Part shown: positions 29,771 through 38,371 of the stretch, in pieces
Numbering within the stretch: position 1 is the stretch's first letter
How the letters are laid out: the number at the start of each line of letters is the position of its first letter
Assembly (NCBI GenBank): GCA_021733665.1
Contig: JAHREI010000002.1
Coordinates: 558,001 to 622,000, forward strand
DNA length: 64,000 nucleotides
Direction of reading: 5' to 3'
From: Bacillus subtilis
GTDB taxonomy: Bacteria; Pseudomonadota; Alphaproteobacteria; Rhizobiales; Rhizobiaceae
Program-made: the position numbers and the translations under genes
The notes under the pieces: generated by a model
What the model saw: the letters and a program-made list of their open reading frames with translations, nothing else
The model's database searches: none
What the model was told of the DNA's origin: nothing

Positions 29771-31228
29771 CTAACTTAAAAAAAACGAATAAATGCGTCT
29801 AAAAGGCTTAGTTAATTTCCAAGAATAACTACTCTCAATGTAATTTTTATAATCCTGAAATTCGCCTTCTAATAAATTTATTTTTTTTACACATTCAAAT
29901 AATTCACTTTCAATTGTATTTAGAGAAAAATCCTTATCAATTAAATTTTTCTCAACAACTCCAATACTTGCTTCTTTTAATTTTATTTCTACAATACAGC
30001 TTTTCAGTATCCCTACAATATCAATCGGGAATTCAGTACGCAGCGCAGGTAAATTCATCACACCATCAATAAGTTTATTTTTCAAATTTATAAAATAATC
30101 ACGATCATTTTCCCTATAAGAAAGATTTTCGTTACTTAACTCTTCATGTAAAATTCCTTCCAATAACTCACAATCAAAATCTGATTTAATTATTTTCCAA
30201 TTGCTTCCCATAGTACGAACAGCTTCGTGCTTGATATCATAATAAGGCATAGATGTTATCGCCACACCAGCCATCCCGGTTAGTGCACTCAAAAAATGCG
30301 GATGATAACGACTAGTAATTATTAAACCATCTTCGCTGATTGGAAAACCGTTTTTCAATAACTCAAACGGATCAATAGTTGAAACATGAAAATTCTCGTT
30401 TATCAGCTCACTCTTAAGATTAGCCGTACGCTCAGAAACATCAGCATTCATAGCCATAACAAACACAATATTTGTTACAGCATACTCATGAAGCAATTTA
30501 ATTACTCGAGGTGTAAAAATCCTTTTCGCAATGCCATCACCATCAAACAAATCATTTTGTAAACATAAGACAAGAGATTTTTTAGCAATGTACTGTAAAG
30601 GACGGATATTATAATCATCACTTAACACCAAAAGAACGTCATCACCCGTATAGGTTAGCGAATCTATATCCATATCATTCAATAGGTTATACGAGCTCTC
30701 ATCTCTAACATCTACCAAATCAAACGATTTCAGTAACTGCTGAAGACCGGGCAAGTCGTGAACATTTGTAGGTGTCAGCCCCAACCCAGTAGCAATCAAA
30801 CGCGCCCCTGTAAGACGTGACAAAAGACAGCTCATTGCTACAAGCATATAATTCGACTGCCAAAGGGCATTTAAATACCCTCCCCCAACAAAGTGTATCT
30901 GATCAATTTTTCTTTCTCGCAACCCAGCAAGACAATCAATAATAATATTAAAGTTTGTGTTTTCTTTCGTTTTTTTATTAATATAATTCCAATAATTCCC
31001 TGAATTATTGACATCTAATATCTTACAAACATTCCATAGGCTCTCATCTTGACTAACAACATCAGCAAGATCACCAACTAATTCTTTTAAATTAAATAGA
31101 TTATATCCATCACAATATATTTCCGCTGAAGAATCTCTCTGTCGAATAATGTTAATCCAAGTCAGCAATATTAACTCATCACCAAAATTCGGCCCACCGA
31201 GAGCACCAACTAATAAATATCGTGCCAT
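29771..31228 (-). CDS. Polysaccharide pyruvyl transferase-family protein
   Basis: The 485-residue product matches the PS_pyruv_trans pattern: LLVGALGGPNFGDELIL at the N-terminus, FVGGGYLNALWQ, GARLIATGLGLTP, VDVRDESSYNLL and the C-terminal LIITSRYHPHFLSALTG motif with conserved Arg and His. Such enzymes add ketal-linked pyruvate to exopolysaccharides and capsules. Residues about 420-485 form a coiled-coil-like tail ending in SYSWKLTKPFRRIY, a motif often seen at the ends of glycosyltransferases. It is the first gene of the minus-strand run. Confidence 0.85.
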   Translation of the reverse strand: MARYLLVGALGGPNFGDELILLTWINIIRQRDSSAEIYCDGYNLFNLKELVGDLADVVSQDESLWNVCKILDVNNSGNYWNYINKKTKENTNFNIIIDCLAGLRERKIDQIHFVGGGYLNALWQSNYMLVAMSCLLSRLTGARLIATGLGLTPTNVHDLPGLQQLLKSFDLVDVRDESSYNLLNDMDIDSLTYTGDDVLLVLSDDYNIRPLQYIAKKSLVLCLQNDLFDGDGIAKRIFTPRVIKLLHEYAVTNIVFVMAMNADVSERTANLKSELINENFHVSTIDPFELLKNGFPISEDGLIITSRYHPHFLSALTGMAGVAITSMPYYDIKHEAVRTMGSNWKIIKSDFDCELLEGILHEELSNENLSYRENDRDYFINLKNKLIDGVMNLPALRTEFPIDIVGILKSCIVEIKLKEASIGVVEKNLIDKDFSLNTIESELFECVKKINLLEGEFQDYKNYIESSYSWKLTKPFRRIYSFFLS

Positions 31229-31712
31229 TTCACCTCACAAGTTTTGAACTTATGTATTAAAAAAACCACATAAAGATAATGAGTGAAATATAATTCAAAC
31301 TCATCGTTATTAAACAATCTTAAATTAGAATACTGGAAAAACCATAAAAATCCAACACGGATAAGACATGAATACATAAAAAAAATAAATAGAGAAATAA
31401 ACAAATACAAAATACATTTATAAATATAAAATAGCATTTACTTAATCTGTGCAGCATATAATAATGTAAATTTATTTTATTAATTAAAAATGCAATAGAC
31501 ACATAAGCATGCTTATTATTTTACTTCACCCTAAATTTCACGCTAAAAACCACGACCTCACATGTTTCATTCCCACCAATCCACAGTTGCACAAACTCGC
31601 AAAAAATGATTCTTGACTCTCTCAGTAAGAGAACATTTATAGAACAAAATTGTAATTTAGAAATTGTAACCACTATTTTGCGCACTCATTTGCGCCACGG
31701 ATTTGCTGTGCC
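31229..31712. other. AT-rich boundary between glycan island and prophage
   Basis: About 480 bases with no supported gene; an open frame near 31210-31437 encodes a hydrophobic AT-driven peptide. The left prophage attachment site probably lies here, but no repeat of the tRNA-Leu 3' end or other att core was found by eye. Confidence 0.5.
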
Positions 31713-32986
31713 ATGCGTAAGCCAGAAAAGATTGAACGCTTATACCTAGACTTTGACGGGTTCTTTGCGAGCGTTGAGCAGCAATGCGATAAGCGCCTGC
31801 GCGGCAGGCCGGTTGGCGTAGTGCCGTTTGAAGGCACAGACCGCACGGCCGTCATCGCTTGCTCAAAAGAGGCCAAAGCCTGTGGCGTGAAAAACGTCAT
31901 GAAGATCAAGGACGCAAAAGCTCTGTGTCCGGATCTGATATTGGTGCCACAAAAGCCGGATCTATATCGCCGTGCACATAACGCCCTACTCTGCGAAATT
32001 GAATCTGTCATTGCGATTGATACCGCCAAAAGCATTGACGAGCTGACCTGCATTTTGGACGAGCGCAACCGGCGTGATCCGGAAGGGCTAGCTCATAAAA
32101 TCAAGGAAACAATCAAACTGAATGTCGGCGAGTTCATCACCAGCTCTATTGGCTTTGCAGCAAACCGGCAGTTGGCGAAAATGGCCTGTAAGGCTGGTAA
32201 GGATGAAAGCAAAAAGCCGGCCAATATGGCAATGGCTTGGCGATCTGGCACCCGCACATGATGCCAAACCCGTTATTTCAAGTGAAGTTAGCCGATGTGC
32301 CAGGCGTTGGTGACAACATGCGTATGCGTCTTGCTCATAGCCAAGTTATCACGACCGAGCAGCTTTACAACCTGCAGCCCAAGCATATGCGTAAGATCTG
32401 GCGCAGCGTGAATGGTGAGCGCCTTTGGTACGCCCTGCACGGCTATGACATTCAAGCCATACCGCAAAAGCGCGGCATGTTTGGTCATGGGCGCGTCCTG
32501 CCACCAGAGAGCCGCAGCATCAACGGAGCCTATGAGATTGCCCGTCTTCTACTTGTGAAAGCTGGCAGGCGTTTACGACGTGAGGAATATTATGCCGAAG
32601 CTCTGTGGCTTTGGTTGTCAGTACGCGATGGCTCATGGTTCCGCATTGTAAAAATGCCAACTGTGAACGATGAGCAAGCCATTATGACAGCCCATAGATT
32701 GCTGTGGGATTATGTGCGCCGTGAACTGCCGCGAAACACAACCATATTCCGCGTTGGGATAACCCTTGCCGATCTGAGCCAAGCCAATTCCCGTCAGTTG
32801 GATATTTTCAATAATGATGATGAAGTCAGGCAGAAGTGGGAAAGAGCCAACGGCGCAATGGATGCGCTGAATGCCAAATACTCCAGCACAATAGTGCACA
32901 TGGGAGAATGGAAGCCACCTGCAGGCGGCCATGTTGGCGGTAAGATCAGTTATGTCCGGATCCCATCTGCTGAGGACTTCTACTGA
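31713..32986 (+). pseudogene. Y-family DNA polymerase (DinB/ImuB/ImpB-like), frameshifted
   Basis: The first part (31713-32261) has YLDFDGFFASVEQQ with the catalytic Asp and the SIDELTC Asp-Glu pair, then SIGFAANRQLAKMA. The rest continues in another frame from about 32237 with LAIWHPHMMPNPLFQ, the thumb motif ADVPGVGDNM and a complete little-finger domain to a TGA at 32984-32986. Aligned to the family, the frame changes near 32230-32250 (after KPANMA). The frameshift may be a real lesion or a sequencing error. The polymerase would perform translesion synthesis. It stands at the left edge of the prophage. Confidence 0.85.
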
Positions 32987-33240
32987 TGGGCAACTGGAAA
33001 ACTAAATACAAAGTCGGCGATCTGGCCGACGAGCAACGCATAGAAATGATCTGCAAAAAATGCAGCAGGCTTGTCTATATCACCAAAGCAACGATCTGCA
33101 CGGCAAGAGGCCGTGAACAGCTCTATCTGGATGAAATTGAAAACCGTGCCCGATGCAAGGCGCAAGGCTGCAGAGGCCGTATGCGTATGGCTATGGATAG
33201 ACAAGATGAAATGTCAGGCTTTGTTGGAGGTCTAGCGTGA
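32986..33240 (+). CDS. Small phage protein with Cys pairs
   Basis: The 84-residue product starts at an ATG that shares a base with the polymerase stop (TGATG). It has ICKKC and ARCKAQGC, which could form a zinc ribbon, and a basic C-terminal half (RGRMRMAMDR). The function is unknown. It overlaps the next gene by 4 bases. Confidence 0.7.
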   Translation: MGNWKTKYKVGDLADEQRIEMICKKCSRLVYITKATICTARGREQLYLDEIENRARCKAQGCRGRMRMAMDRQDEMSGFVGGLA

Positions 33241-33500
33241 CACGCATTGACCAGCTCGGCGCTAATGACTTGATCAAGCTAACCTGTGGCGAGTGTGGTA
33301 GAAATCGCGATCTCTCCGCCTTGTTTCTTGGTACGTTGTGTGGTGAGCATTTGACAACAAGCACTATCCGCCGCCGTTTACGCTGTAAGGCATGTGGCCA
33401 TCGCGGAGATAACAAGATAGAATTCCTCCACGGGCAAATAGACCCGCAAGGTGAGTATTTCACATATCGAGATGATAGTTACCTATTCAAGGCATTTTAA
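33237..33500 (+). CDS. Small zinc-ribbon-like phage protein
   Basis: The 87-residue product starts at a GTG that overlaps the previous stop. It has LTCGECGRNRDL and RRLRCKACGHRGDNK, two Cys pairs about 40 residues apart that fit a treble-clef or ribbon zinc site. The function is unknown. Together with its neighbours it forms a short plus-strand operon with the polymerase. Confidence 0.7.
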   Translation: MTRIDQLGANDLIKLTCGECGRNRDLSALFLGTLCGEHLTTSTIRRRLRCKACGHRGDNKIEFLHGQIDPQGEYFTYRDDSYLFKAF

Positions 33501-33502
33501 TT

Positions 33503-33679
33503 ATGAGTGACAACACCCCGCCATGGGAGAATAAACCGGCCAAGCAATCTGAACTATATATCCATTTGTGCATGCATAACAGCTGCAAGGAATGGGGCGC
33601 CTATGGCTTTGATGGTAGCTATGGTGTCGAGTGGTTTTGCTTTGAGCATAGAGCTGACGGTAAGAAAACGCCCAAATAA
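33503..33679 (+). CDS. Very small phage protein with Cys/His pattern
   Basis: This 58-residue frame starts two bases after the previous stop, begins MSDNTPPWENKPAK and ends at a TAA before a terminator. LCMHNSCKEWGAYGF and EWFCFEHR give a C-x4-C ... C-x2-H pattern, so a small zinc finger is plausible. The position in a tight operon supports it as real. Confidence 0.65.
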   Translation: MSDNTPPWENKPAKQSELYIHLCMHNSCKEWGAYGFDGSYGVEWFCFEHRADGKKTPK

Positions 33680-33685
33680 ATGCAA

Positions 33686-33719
33686 AAACCGTGCTGATCA
33701 ATCAAGACCAACACGGTTT
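33686..33719. terminator. Bidirectional terminator between plus-strand operon and lysis cassette
   Basis: AAACCGTG (33686-33693) pairs with CACGGTTT (33712-33719). On the minus strand it is followed by TTTTTGC. It separates the converging units. Confidence 0.75.
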
Positions 33720-33722
33720 CAA

Positions 33723-33890
33723 TTATTTCCAATGCTTTAGTTTATGCGCGATCTGCACCAAAAGCCAAATAAATCCTAGTGCAGAAACTCCGATAGAAAG
33801 CGCCCTCTCAAGGTGCGGTAGCCACAAAGGACTAGCAATTGCCCCAGTTGCTATTGCCGTTGTTGCCCGCTCAACAACCTGATCTTTCAT
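33723..33890 (-). CDS. Holin-like small membrane protein
   Basis: This 55-residue frame begins MKDQVVERATTAIATG and ends HKLKHWK. It has one or two hydrophobic stretches (ATTAIATGAIASPLWL and LSIGVSALGFIWLLVQI) and a basic C-terminus. Size, hydrophobicity and last place in the lysis cassette make it a holin candidate. Its ATG shares a base with the o-spanin stop (TGATG). The family is not certain. Confidence 0.65.
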   Translation of the reverse strand: MKDQVVERATTAIATGAIASPLWLPHLERALSIGVSALGFIWLLVQIAHKLKHWK

Positions 33891-34102
33891 CACCAGCACC
33901 CCTGCCGTTTTCCATTTTGGTCATTACCTTCTACACGCTCAGCGGCCTGCCGATCAGCTTTTGTCAGCGCCACCAGCCCAGCCACAGATAGATTATTCTT
34001 GCGCCAACCTGCGCAGTTGCTCACAGTCTGCGGATTGCACCCCGCGACGGCGAAGAGACTGAATGCAAAAATCATAGTCCGAAAGATTGCGTATTTTCCC
34101 AT
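33890..34102 (-). CDS. Rz1-like outer-membrane spanin lipoprotein
   Basis: The 70-residue protein begins with a signal peptide and a lipobox (FSLFAVAGC), followed by NPQTVSNCAGW and a C-terminal GCW. It starts inside the i-spanin gene in another frame, overlapping it by 110 bases, exactly the nested Rz/Rz1 arrangement of lambda. The mature chain would be about 50 residues long, anchored in the outer membrane by a lipid on the first Cys. Confidence 0.82.
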   Translation of the reverse strand: MGKYAIFRTMIFAFSLFAVAGCNPQTVSNCAGWRKNNLSVAGLVALTKADRQAAERVEGNDQNGKRQGCW

Positions 34103-34259
34103 CGTCTTTCACCCTCTTCCGCTCGGCTCGGATATCGCTCTGTAATTGCTGGATTACGCCCTCTTGGCGCTGTTTGTACTTACCGAACTGAAAAGCACCG
34201 GTGAGTGCGACAGCCCCCACCAGTAGCAAGGCAGCAATGATTTTAAGCCGCCCCAACAT
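33993..34259 (-). CDS. Rz-like inner-membrane spanin
   Basis: The 88-residue protein has one N-terminal membrane segment (IIAALLLVGAVALTGAF) and then a charged helical periplasmic domain (QRQEGVIQQLQSDIRAERKR) likely to form a coiled coil. Together with the nested lipoprotein it would form the spanin complex that fuses inner and outer membranes in the last lysis step. Its ATG shares a base with the endolysin stop. Confidence 0.82.
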   Translation of the reverse strand: MLGRLKIIAALLLVGAVALTGAFQFGKYKQRQEGVIQQLQSDIRAERKRVKDDGKIRNLSDYDFCIQSLRRRGVQSADCEQLRRLAQE

Positions 34260-35065
34260 CAGAGCGCCTCAACAAGTTCGATGATTTTGTCTTTCACCTG
34301 TTTCATTGTGAGGATGGAATAGATTGAGATGCCGATGATGCTGAGAACAATCACCATCTGCACCCGCCAATCAAATGCGCCCATGAGTGCTGCAGGTGAC
34401 ATGGTGCCAATATAGCTCCATAGCCATGCCCGCTTTGACTTCCAGACCGGCTTAGGCTTTTCAGGTTCAGGCGGCAAGCTTTCCGCTTCTAGTTTTTTAG
34501 GAGCCAGCGCTGGCAATTCATTGCCTGCAGCTTTGGCCTTACGCAAAATCACCTCAATGTCTTCCGGCTTAACCAGAGCTTTATTGAGCGCATCACCATC
34601 ATAATAGGACTGACCGCGCTTGAGCTGCTGATGCTGCCCCTTAGTTGCTGCCAGCACAGGAAACGAAGCCCATTCCATTGCCAGCCGCTTGGCGAACTCT
34701 GTCATGGTTATTTTACCTGCCATAAATTCTTCATAGCCACGGCGCTTCAACAGGTGATAGCCAAGGCGGTCTTGCAAATCGGGATCAAACATCTGCTTGC
34801 CGGACAATCGCAGTTCCCGTGACAAATCCTGCAGGGTTTTCCGCATAAACTGATAACCTCCGGAAGCAGAGGATTTAAAGCGCTTGGTAAAGCTGACCTG
34901 CTCATCAACCAGCTCACCAATCGTCATAGCGGTGATCTGTTTTTTCAGCTTATGTTGGTTCTTACCATAGATGACATCATAAGACGCGCGATCAGTCCGC
35001 CCAGCCTCAATCTTACGAATGAAGTCAAGCAGGATCGCCGCGCCAGCTGGCACGGTTTTATCCAT
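34259..35065 (-). CDS. Endolysin with lysozyme-like domain and C-terminal membrane anchor
   Basis: The 268-residue protein resembles lambda R-type (GH104-like) muralytic enzymes in its first 150 residues: an acidic residue in FIRKIEAGRTD, YDVIYG, SASGGYQFMRKTLQDLSREL and DRLGYHLLKRRG. The middle is a Pro/Glu-rich linker (about 185-205). The end has membrane segments (WLWSYIGTMSPAALMGAF and VIVLSIIGISIYSIL). A membrane-anchored endolysin is unusual for a lambda-like phage and might be held inactive until the membrane is depolarised. Confidence 0.8.
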   Translation of the reverse strand: MDKTVPAGAAILLDFIRKIEAGRTDRASYDVIYGKNQHKLKKQITAMTIGELVDEQVSFTKRFKSSASGGYQFMRKTLQDLSRELRLSGKQMFDPDLQDRLGYHLLKRRGYEEFMAGKITMTEFAKRLAMEWASFPVLAATKGQHQQLKRGQSYYDGDALNKALVKPEDIEVILRKAKAAGNELPALAPKKLEAESLPPEPEKPKPVWKSKRAWLWSYIGTMSPAALMGAFDWRVQMVIVLSIIGISIYSILTMKQVKDKIIELVEAL

Positions 35066-35082
35066 TTGTGATTTTCCTATGA

Positions 35083-35102
35083 AAAAGCCGCTTAAAAGCG
35101 GC
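35083..35102 (-). terminator. Intrinsic terminator between tail and lysis genes
   Basis: On the minus strand GCCGCT-TTTA-AGCGGC is followed by TTTTTC. The endolysin gene starts 18 bases later, so lysis genes need read-through, antitermination or their own promoter. Confidence 0.8.
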
Positions 35103-35126
35103 GTATAATATTATTGTCGTGATATT

Positions 35127-35516
35127 TTAAGATTGAGCGAGCAGCTCACCGGCACGCTGTGCGCCAAACAGTTCGGTGGCGACATGCTGCAACAACGGCC
35201 ATAGCTCATGGTCAGAACGGTATGTCTGTGCGGTCGTAAAAATCTGCCGGATACGAAACGGCTGTGTCTGCATAACAGCCTCAACCTGCTCACCTTCAGC
35301 TTCTGTCATCCGCTCCCACAAGGTCACAGCAGGAATAGAAATTACGGACGGAGCTTCTGGTTCTGGCAGATAAGGCTCAATCGCATTGCCTGCAGCTTCC
35401 CAATCGGCAAGCAGGATGCGGTGACGGTTTTCGATATTGTCAGGAATAATCATAACCTTATCAGAGATCATTGCAATGATTGAGCCGTCTAATGTGTATT
35501 TTGCACGTTCAAACAT
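35127..35516 (-). CDS. Tail-fibre-associated phage protein
   Basis: I start at the ATG at 35516 (MFERAKYTLDGSIIAM) because GGAG is 8 bases upstream and the previous gene ends there; a longer frame starting at 35561 would overlap that gene. The 129-residue product has no recognised domain. Proteins of this size next to a fibre gene are often chaperones for fibre folding, which is only an inference here. Confidence 0.6.
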   Translation of the reverse strand: MFERAKYTLDGSIIAMISDKVMIIPDNIENRHRILLADWEAAGNAIEPYLPEPEAPSVISIPAVTLWERMTEAEGEQVEAVMQTQPFRIRQIFTTAQTYRSDHELWPLLQHVATELFGAQRAGELLAQS

Positions 35517-35518
35517 CT

Positions 35519-36814
35519 TTAGAGCTCCGCATCCAATTTGAACCAAACCAGCCCACCCCAAACTGCAGAATTTGCAACTGTCCCTCTGGCAACTACAGAT
35601 GTTGGGAAACCGTTTTCAATAGTAATATTTGATGTGTCTCCATGTGCCAAATACGTAGCTGTTGGAGTGGTTCTGAGCGGAACATCAAAAACAAGTTTTA
35701 CACCTCTATTAAGGTCTCCGCTAATTGATGACAGTGGCCCGAATAAAACATTTTGATAATTTCTGAAGTATCTCAGACAAAGCAAAATCTCATCTGAACG
35801 TAGTCTTTCTACAGTAGACCAAGGATCGCCACCTGAAGCATCCCCAGCTACAAGAGAAACTCTTGTCGCAGTTGGTGGCACGTATATGTCCGCATTCCCA
35901 CCTTGCACTGTTGCCTTAATAGGTGAAATGGCTGTTACACCACCAAAGAAACCCTGTCCACCTCCAGACCATGTTAGTGTATATTCACCTGCTGGTAGAG
36001 CCTCAACTTTTTGGTTTAATGTTGTGCCTGTTCTTTTCCAACGATCATATCCATATGTTCCATCCGCAGGAAACTTTACACCACCACGTTGATTGATGGT
36101 GAAATCACCGTTGATGATCCAGTTGTAGGAAGATTTAGTTCCGACCAGTGCTGTCGAAGCCTTTAAATCCAACGCATCCTGAGTAGCAATCGATACCGGC
36201 AGAGCGGAAGGATCTATCAAACCACCGGTACCGCTTAAGAGCTGCTGTTCTGTGCCATTCTCAGGGAGTTGGTACTTCTTGGCAATTTCATCAGTGAATT
36301 GCTTGAACGGCACAATCGCTATCTTGCCGTCAGCCCCCATCACAACAAACTGCTCATTGGCTTTTGTGAGTGCAGCCAGCTCAGCCAGATTGCCCTTAGG
36401 GTCAGCAAGTCCTAATTCGGATTTAGGAACCAGCTTTATAACACCTGGTCCGACAAAAACCGGCACGGCATCCTCTTCACCGGCAAGGGCTGCAAAAGCT
36501 TCAAGATTACCGGAGGTCAGCAGTTCCCTGACCATACGCATTGCACCCTGCACGCGGCTGCCATCTGGCTGATAGCGGATGCGCAAGGGCTGGTCGCCAC
36601 CCGCAGCAGCTACAGGACACTCAGCAACGAGCGTACCGCTGTTCTGGCCGGTGATTGTCTCAATGATGAGTACATAACCACTCACGGTGATAATCGCATC
36701 ACCGGCCTGTAATGCCGCTGTCTCGAGCGCAGAGCCGGTTGTGGTAAAATCCTTAGAACCGGCCACGAGTGTCAGTGTGCCAGAAGTCCAATCAGGTCGG
36801 ATTGCCATTGCCAT
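35519..36814 (-). CDS. Tail fibre / receptor-binding protein
   Basis: The product of about 431 residues begins MAMAIRPDWTSGTLTLVAGSKDF, a recurring start of phage tail-fibre proteins. It has a helical middle (NLAELAALTKANEQF) and a NWIINGDFTINQRGG segment that starts the C-terminal receptor-binding domain, as in many fibres. I take the ATG at 36814, with GGGAGC in front; a frame starting at 36853 would overlap the coiled-coil gene further. It acts at the virion tip in adsorption. Confidence 0.8.
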   Translation of the reverse strand: MAMAIRPDWTSGTLTLVAGSKDFTTTGSALETAALQAGDAIITVSGYVLIIETITGQNSGTLVAECPVAAAGGDQPLRIRYQPDGSRVQGAMRMVRELLTSGNLEAFAALAGEEDAVPVFVGPGVIKLVPKSELGLADPKGNLAELAALTKANEQFVVMGADGKIAIVPFKQFTDEIAKKYQLPENGTEQQLLSGTGGLIDPSALPVSIATQDALDLKASTALVGTKSSYNWIINGDFTINQRGGVKFPADGTYGYDRWKRTGTTLNQKVEALPAGEYTLTWSGGGQGFFGGVTAISPIKATVQGGNADIYVPPTATRVSLVAGDASGGDPWSTVERLRSDEILLCLRYFRNYQNVLFGPLSSISGDLNRGVKLVFDVPLRTTPTATYLAHGDTSNITIENGFPTSVVARGTVANSAVWGGLVWFKLDAEL

Positions 36815-37025
36815 GCTCCCCATGCTCTGCCAGTTGCGCTTGAAAATGCTCAATCTGGGACTGAAGCGTCTTTTCAGTTGCTTCCAGTGTTTTAATCCGT
36901 TCTTTTAATTCGATATTCTCTGAGGCCAGCATCAGATTGCGCTGCCGGAGAATGCCCGACATAAAAGCTGTTTCCTGCAGCTCTGCCTGCGGATGAATTG
37001 TGGGAATTGTCTGTGGAGCAGACAT
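36792..37025 (-). CDS. Small coiled-coil tail protein
   Basis: From the ATG at 37025 (MSAPQTIPTIHPQAE), behind AAAGGAG, the 77-residue product ends in a long heptad-like helix (NIELKERIKTLEATEKTLQS). It overlaps the fibre gene start by 23 bases. It may be a trimerisation or assembly helper for the fibre. Confidence 0.65.
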   Translation of the reverse strand: MSAPQTIPTIHPQAELQETAFMSGILRQRNLMLASENIELKERIKTLEATEKTLQSQIEHFQAQLAEHGEHGNGNPT

Positions 37026-37084
37026 GCGCTCTCCTTTCCGCATCATGCGGATTAGTAAAAACAAATGTTGAGTGAATGGAGCGA

Positions 37085-37444
37085 TCAGCCGCCTATGGAA
37101 TTCCAATAGACGTAATAGGTCACGTAACGTGATGTGCCGGTGTGGTTGTAGATCCGCATGGAAGCCATATCGCCCTGAATACGGGCTTCAAATTGCTTAA
37201 GATAAGCGACAACATTCTCAGGCTTGAGCAAGATCAGAGCCGGTTGCGAATAGGTACGGCCAAACGGAATATAGACATTGCTATAGGCAGGAACCTGAGC
37301 AGAGCCCGTAATATAAGGTGCAGCCGTGCCAAGCTTTTCATGGATGATAAAATCATTCAGATCAGTGCTATCAACCGACTTTCCGGGCTTTGAGACACGG
37401 AACTTATAGTCCGACCCTTTCTTGATAAAAACACAGCCCTGCAT
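37085..37444 (-). CDS. Accessory tail protein, paralogue group member 1
   Basis: The 119-residue product has no recognised domain. It shares with the two upstream genes a beta-rich layout, a LPY/VY-IPF-like central strand (NVYIPFGRTYSQPALILLKP) and a final aromatic strand (SRYVTYYVYWNSIGG). It starts at the last base of the previous stop. Location between J and the fibre suggests a virion tip or fibre-connector protein. Confidence 0.6.
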   Translation of the reverse strand: MQGCVFIKKGSDYKFRVSKPGKSVDSTDLNDFIIHEKLGTAAPYITGSAQVPAYSNVYIPFGRTYSQPALILLKPENVVAYLKQFEARIQGDMASMRIYNHTGTSRYVTYYVYWNSIGG

Positions 37445-37884
37445 CAGAACCGATCCCTGATTTTGAGCAAAAATACCGTGTAATTGAAATAAGCATATTG
37501 CTGCTCAGTCCAGCCGGCAAAAACCAGCTTGTTATGAGCAATGCCTATTGCAGGAATTAGATTTCCAAGCGTTGCGCCATTATATGAAGATAAATTAGAA
37601 AGATCAGGCGGGAACTGAAACGGTTCATTGCTTGAGGTCTTAAAGCCCATGAATGCCAGTGGAATGTAAGGCAGCTCAGGGAAATTGACCGTGATATCAT
37701 GCCGCCATAGCCCAAGAGATTGCCTGCTCGCAGTTGATGCTACAGAACCTTGCGCCCAGATCTTAAGCATATCGCCAAGTGACGACATCAGATATGGCGC
37801 ACCCTGCTCTACTGTTTTGCCCGCCTGAGCAACAAAAATGCCCTGCTCACCATTATTGTTTCCGATTACAATTTTGCCAGCCAT
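37444..37884 (-). CDS. Accessory tail protein, paralogue group member 2
   Basis: The 146-residue product has FPELPYIPLAFMGFKT and ends FNYTVFLLKIRDRF. Together with the neighbours it looks like a tandem family of small beta-rich tail proteins, each with a Gly/Asn-rich start, a central ELPYIP strand and a C-terminal strand of aromatic residues. Function unknown. Confidence 0.6.
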   Translation of the reverse strand: MAGKIVIGNNNGEQGIFVAQAGKTVEQGAPYLMSSLGDMLKIWAQGSVASTASRQSLGLWRHDITVNFPELPYIPLAFMGFKTSSNEPFQFPPDLSNLSSYNGATLGNLIPAIGIAHNKLVFAGWTEQQYAYFNYTVFLLKIRDRF

Positions 37885-37885
37885 G

Positions 37886-38371
37886 TCACATCGCCATAAT
37901 CAGATAGATAAAGTCTTCGCGGTAGTGCCATTTACCGGCTTTGGAATAACAGCGTGGTATCATGATTTGGCTATTGTTCACGGTAATCTCACCCGTGCGC
38001 CAGTATTCGCTTGGCCTATCCAAAAACGCTACAGGATCAGCCCCTAGAAGAACCATACCGTGATCGTTCCAGTACCGACTGTCTGATAGCGGAATGAGCA
38101 GAACGGTCGGCACATAGGGCAGTGGTGTGAAGTTAATCACTTGCACATTTGACCAGCCTGTCTGCTCATTTGTCGCTATGTTAGGAGAGGACTTTTTAGA
38201 GTTTTGATAGTCGGCATTATCGATATGCAAACCAGCCTGCACGACTGTGCCAGCAAAAAGCCAGTCGCTATCGAACAGCTTATTGCCCTCCGGCAGCGAG
38301 GGATTTGACGCATCAAACCCCTCTTTAGCCACCACCAGCTTATCTGCATTCATAAAAATTTCTGCGTCCAT
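37886..38371 (-). CDS. Accessory tail protein, paralogue group member 3
   Basis: The 161-residue product contains VINFTPLPYVPTVLLIPLSD, which matches the ELPYIPLAF strand of the next gene, and ends WHYREDFIYLIMAM. It overlaps the J gene by one base. It probably belongs to the tail tip. Confidence 0.6.
   Translation of the reverse strand: MDAEIFMNADKLVVAKEGFDASNPSLPEGNKLFDSDWLFAGTVVQAGLHIDNADYQNSKKSSPNIATNEQTGWSNVQVINFTPLPYVPTVLLIPLSDSRYWNDHGMVLLGADPVAFLDRPSEYWRTGEITVNNSQIMIPRCYSKAGKWHYREDFIYLIMAM

Noticed and set aside
31210-31437. Hydrophobic 75-codon frame on the minus strand
   Set aside because: The stretch is extremely AT-rich, so Phe/Leu/Ile-rich peptides are expected by chance; no start signal was found.
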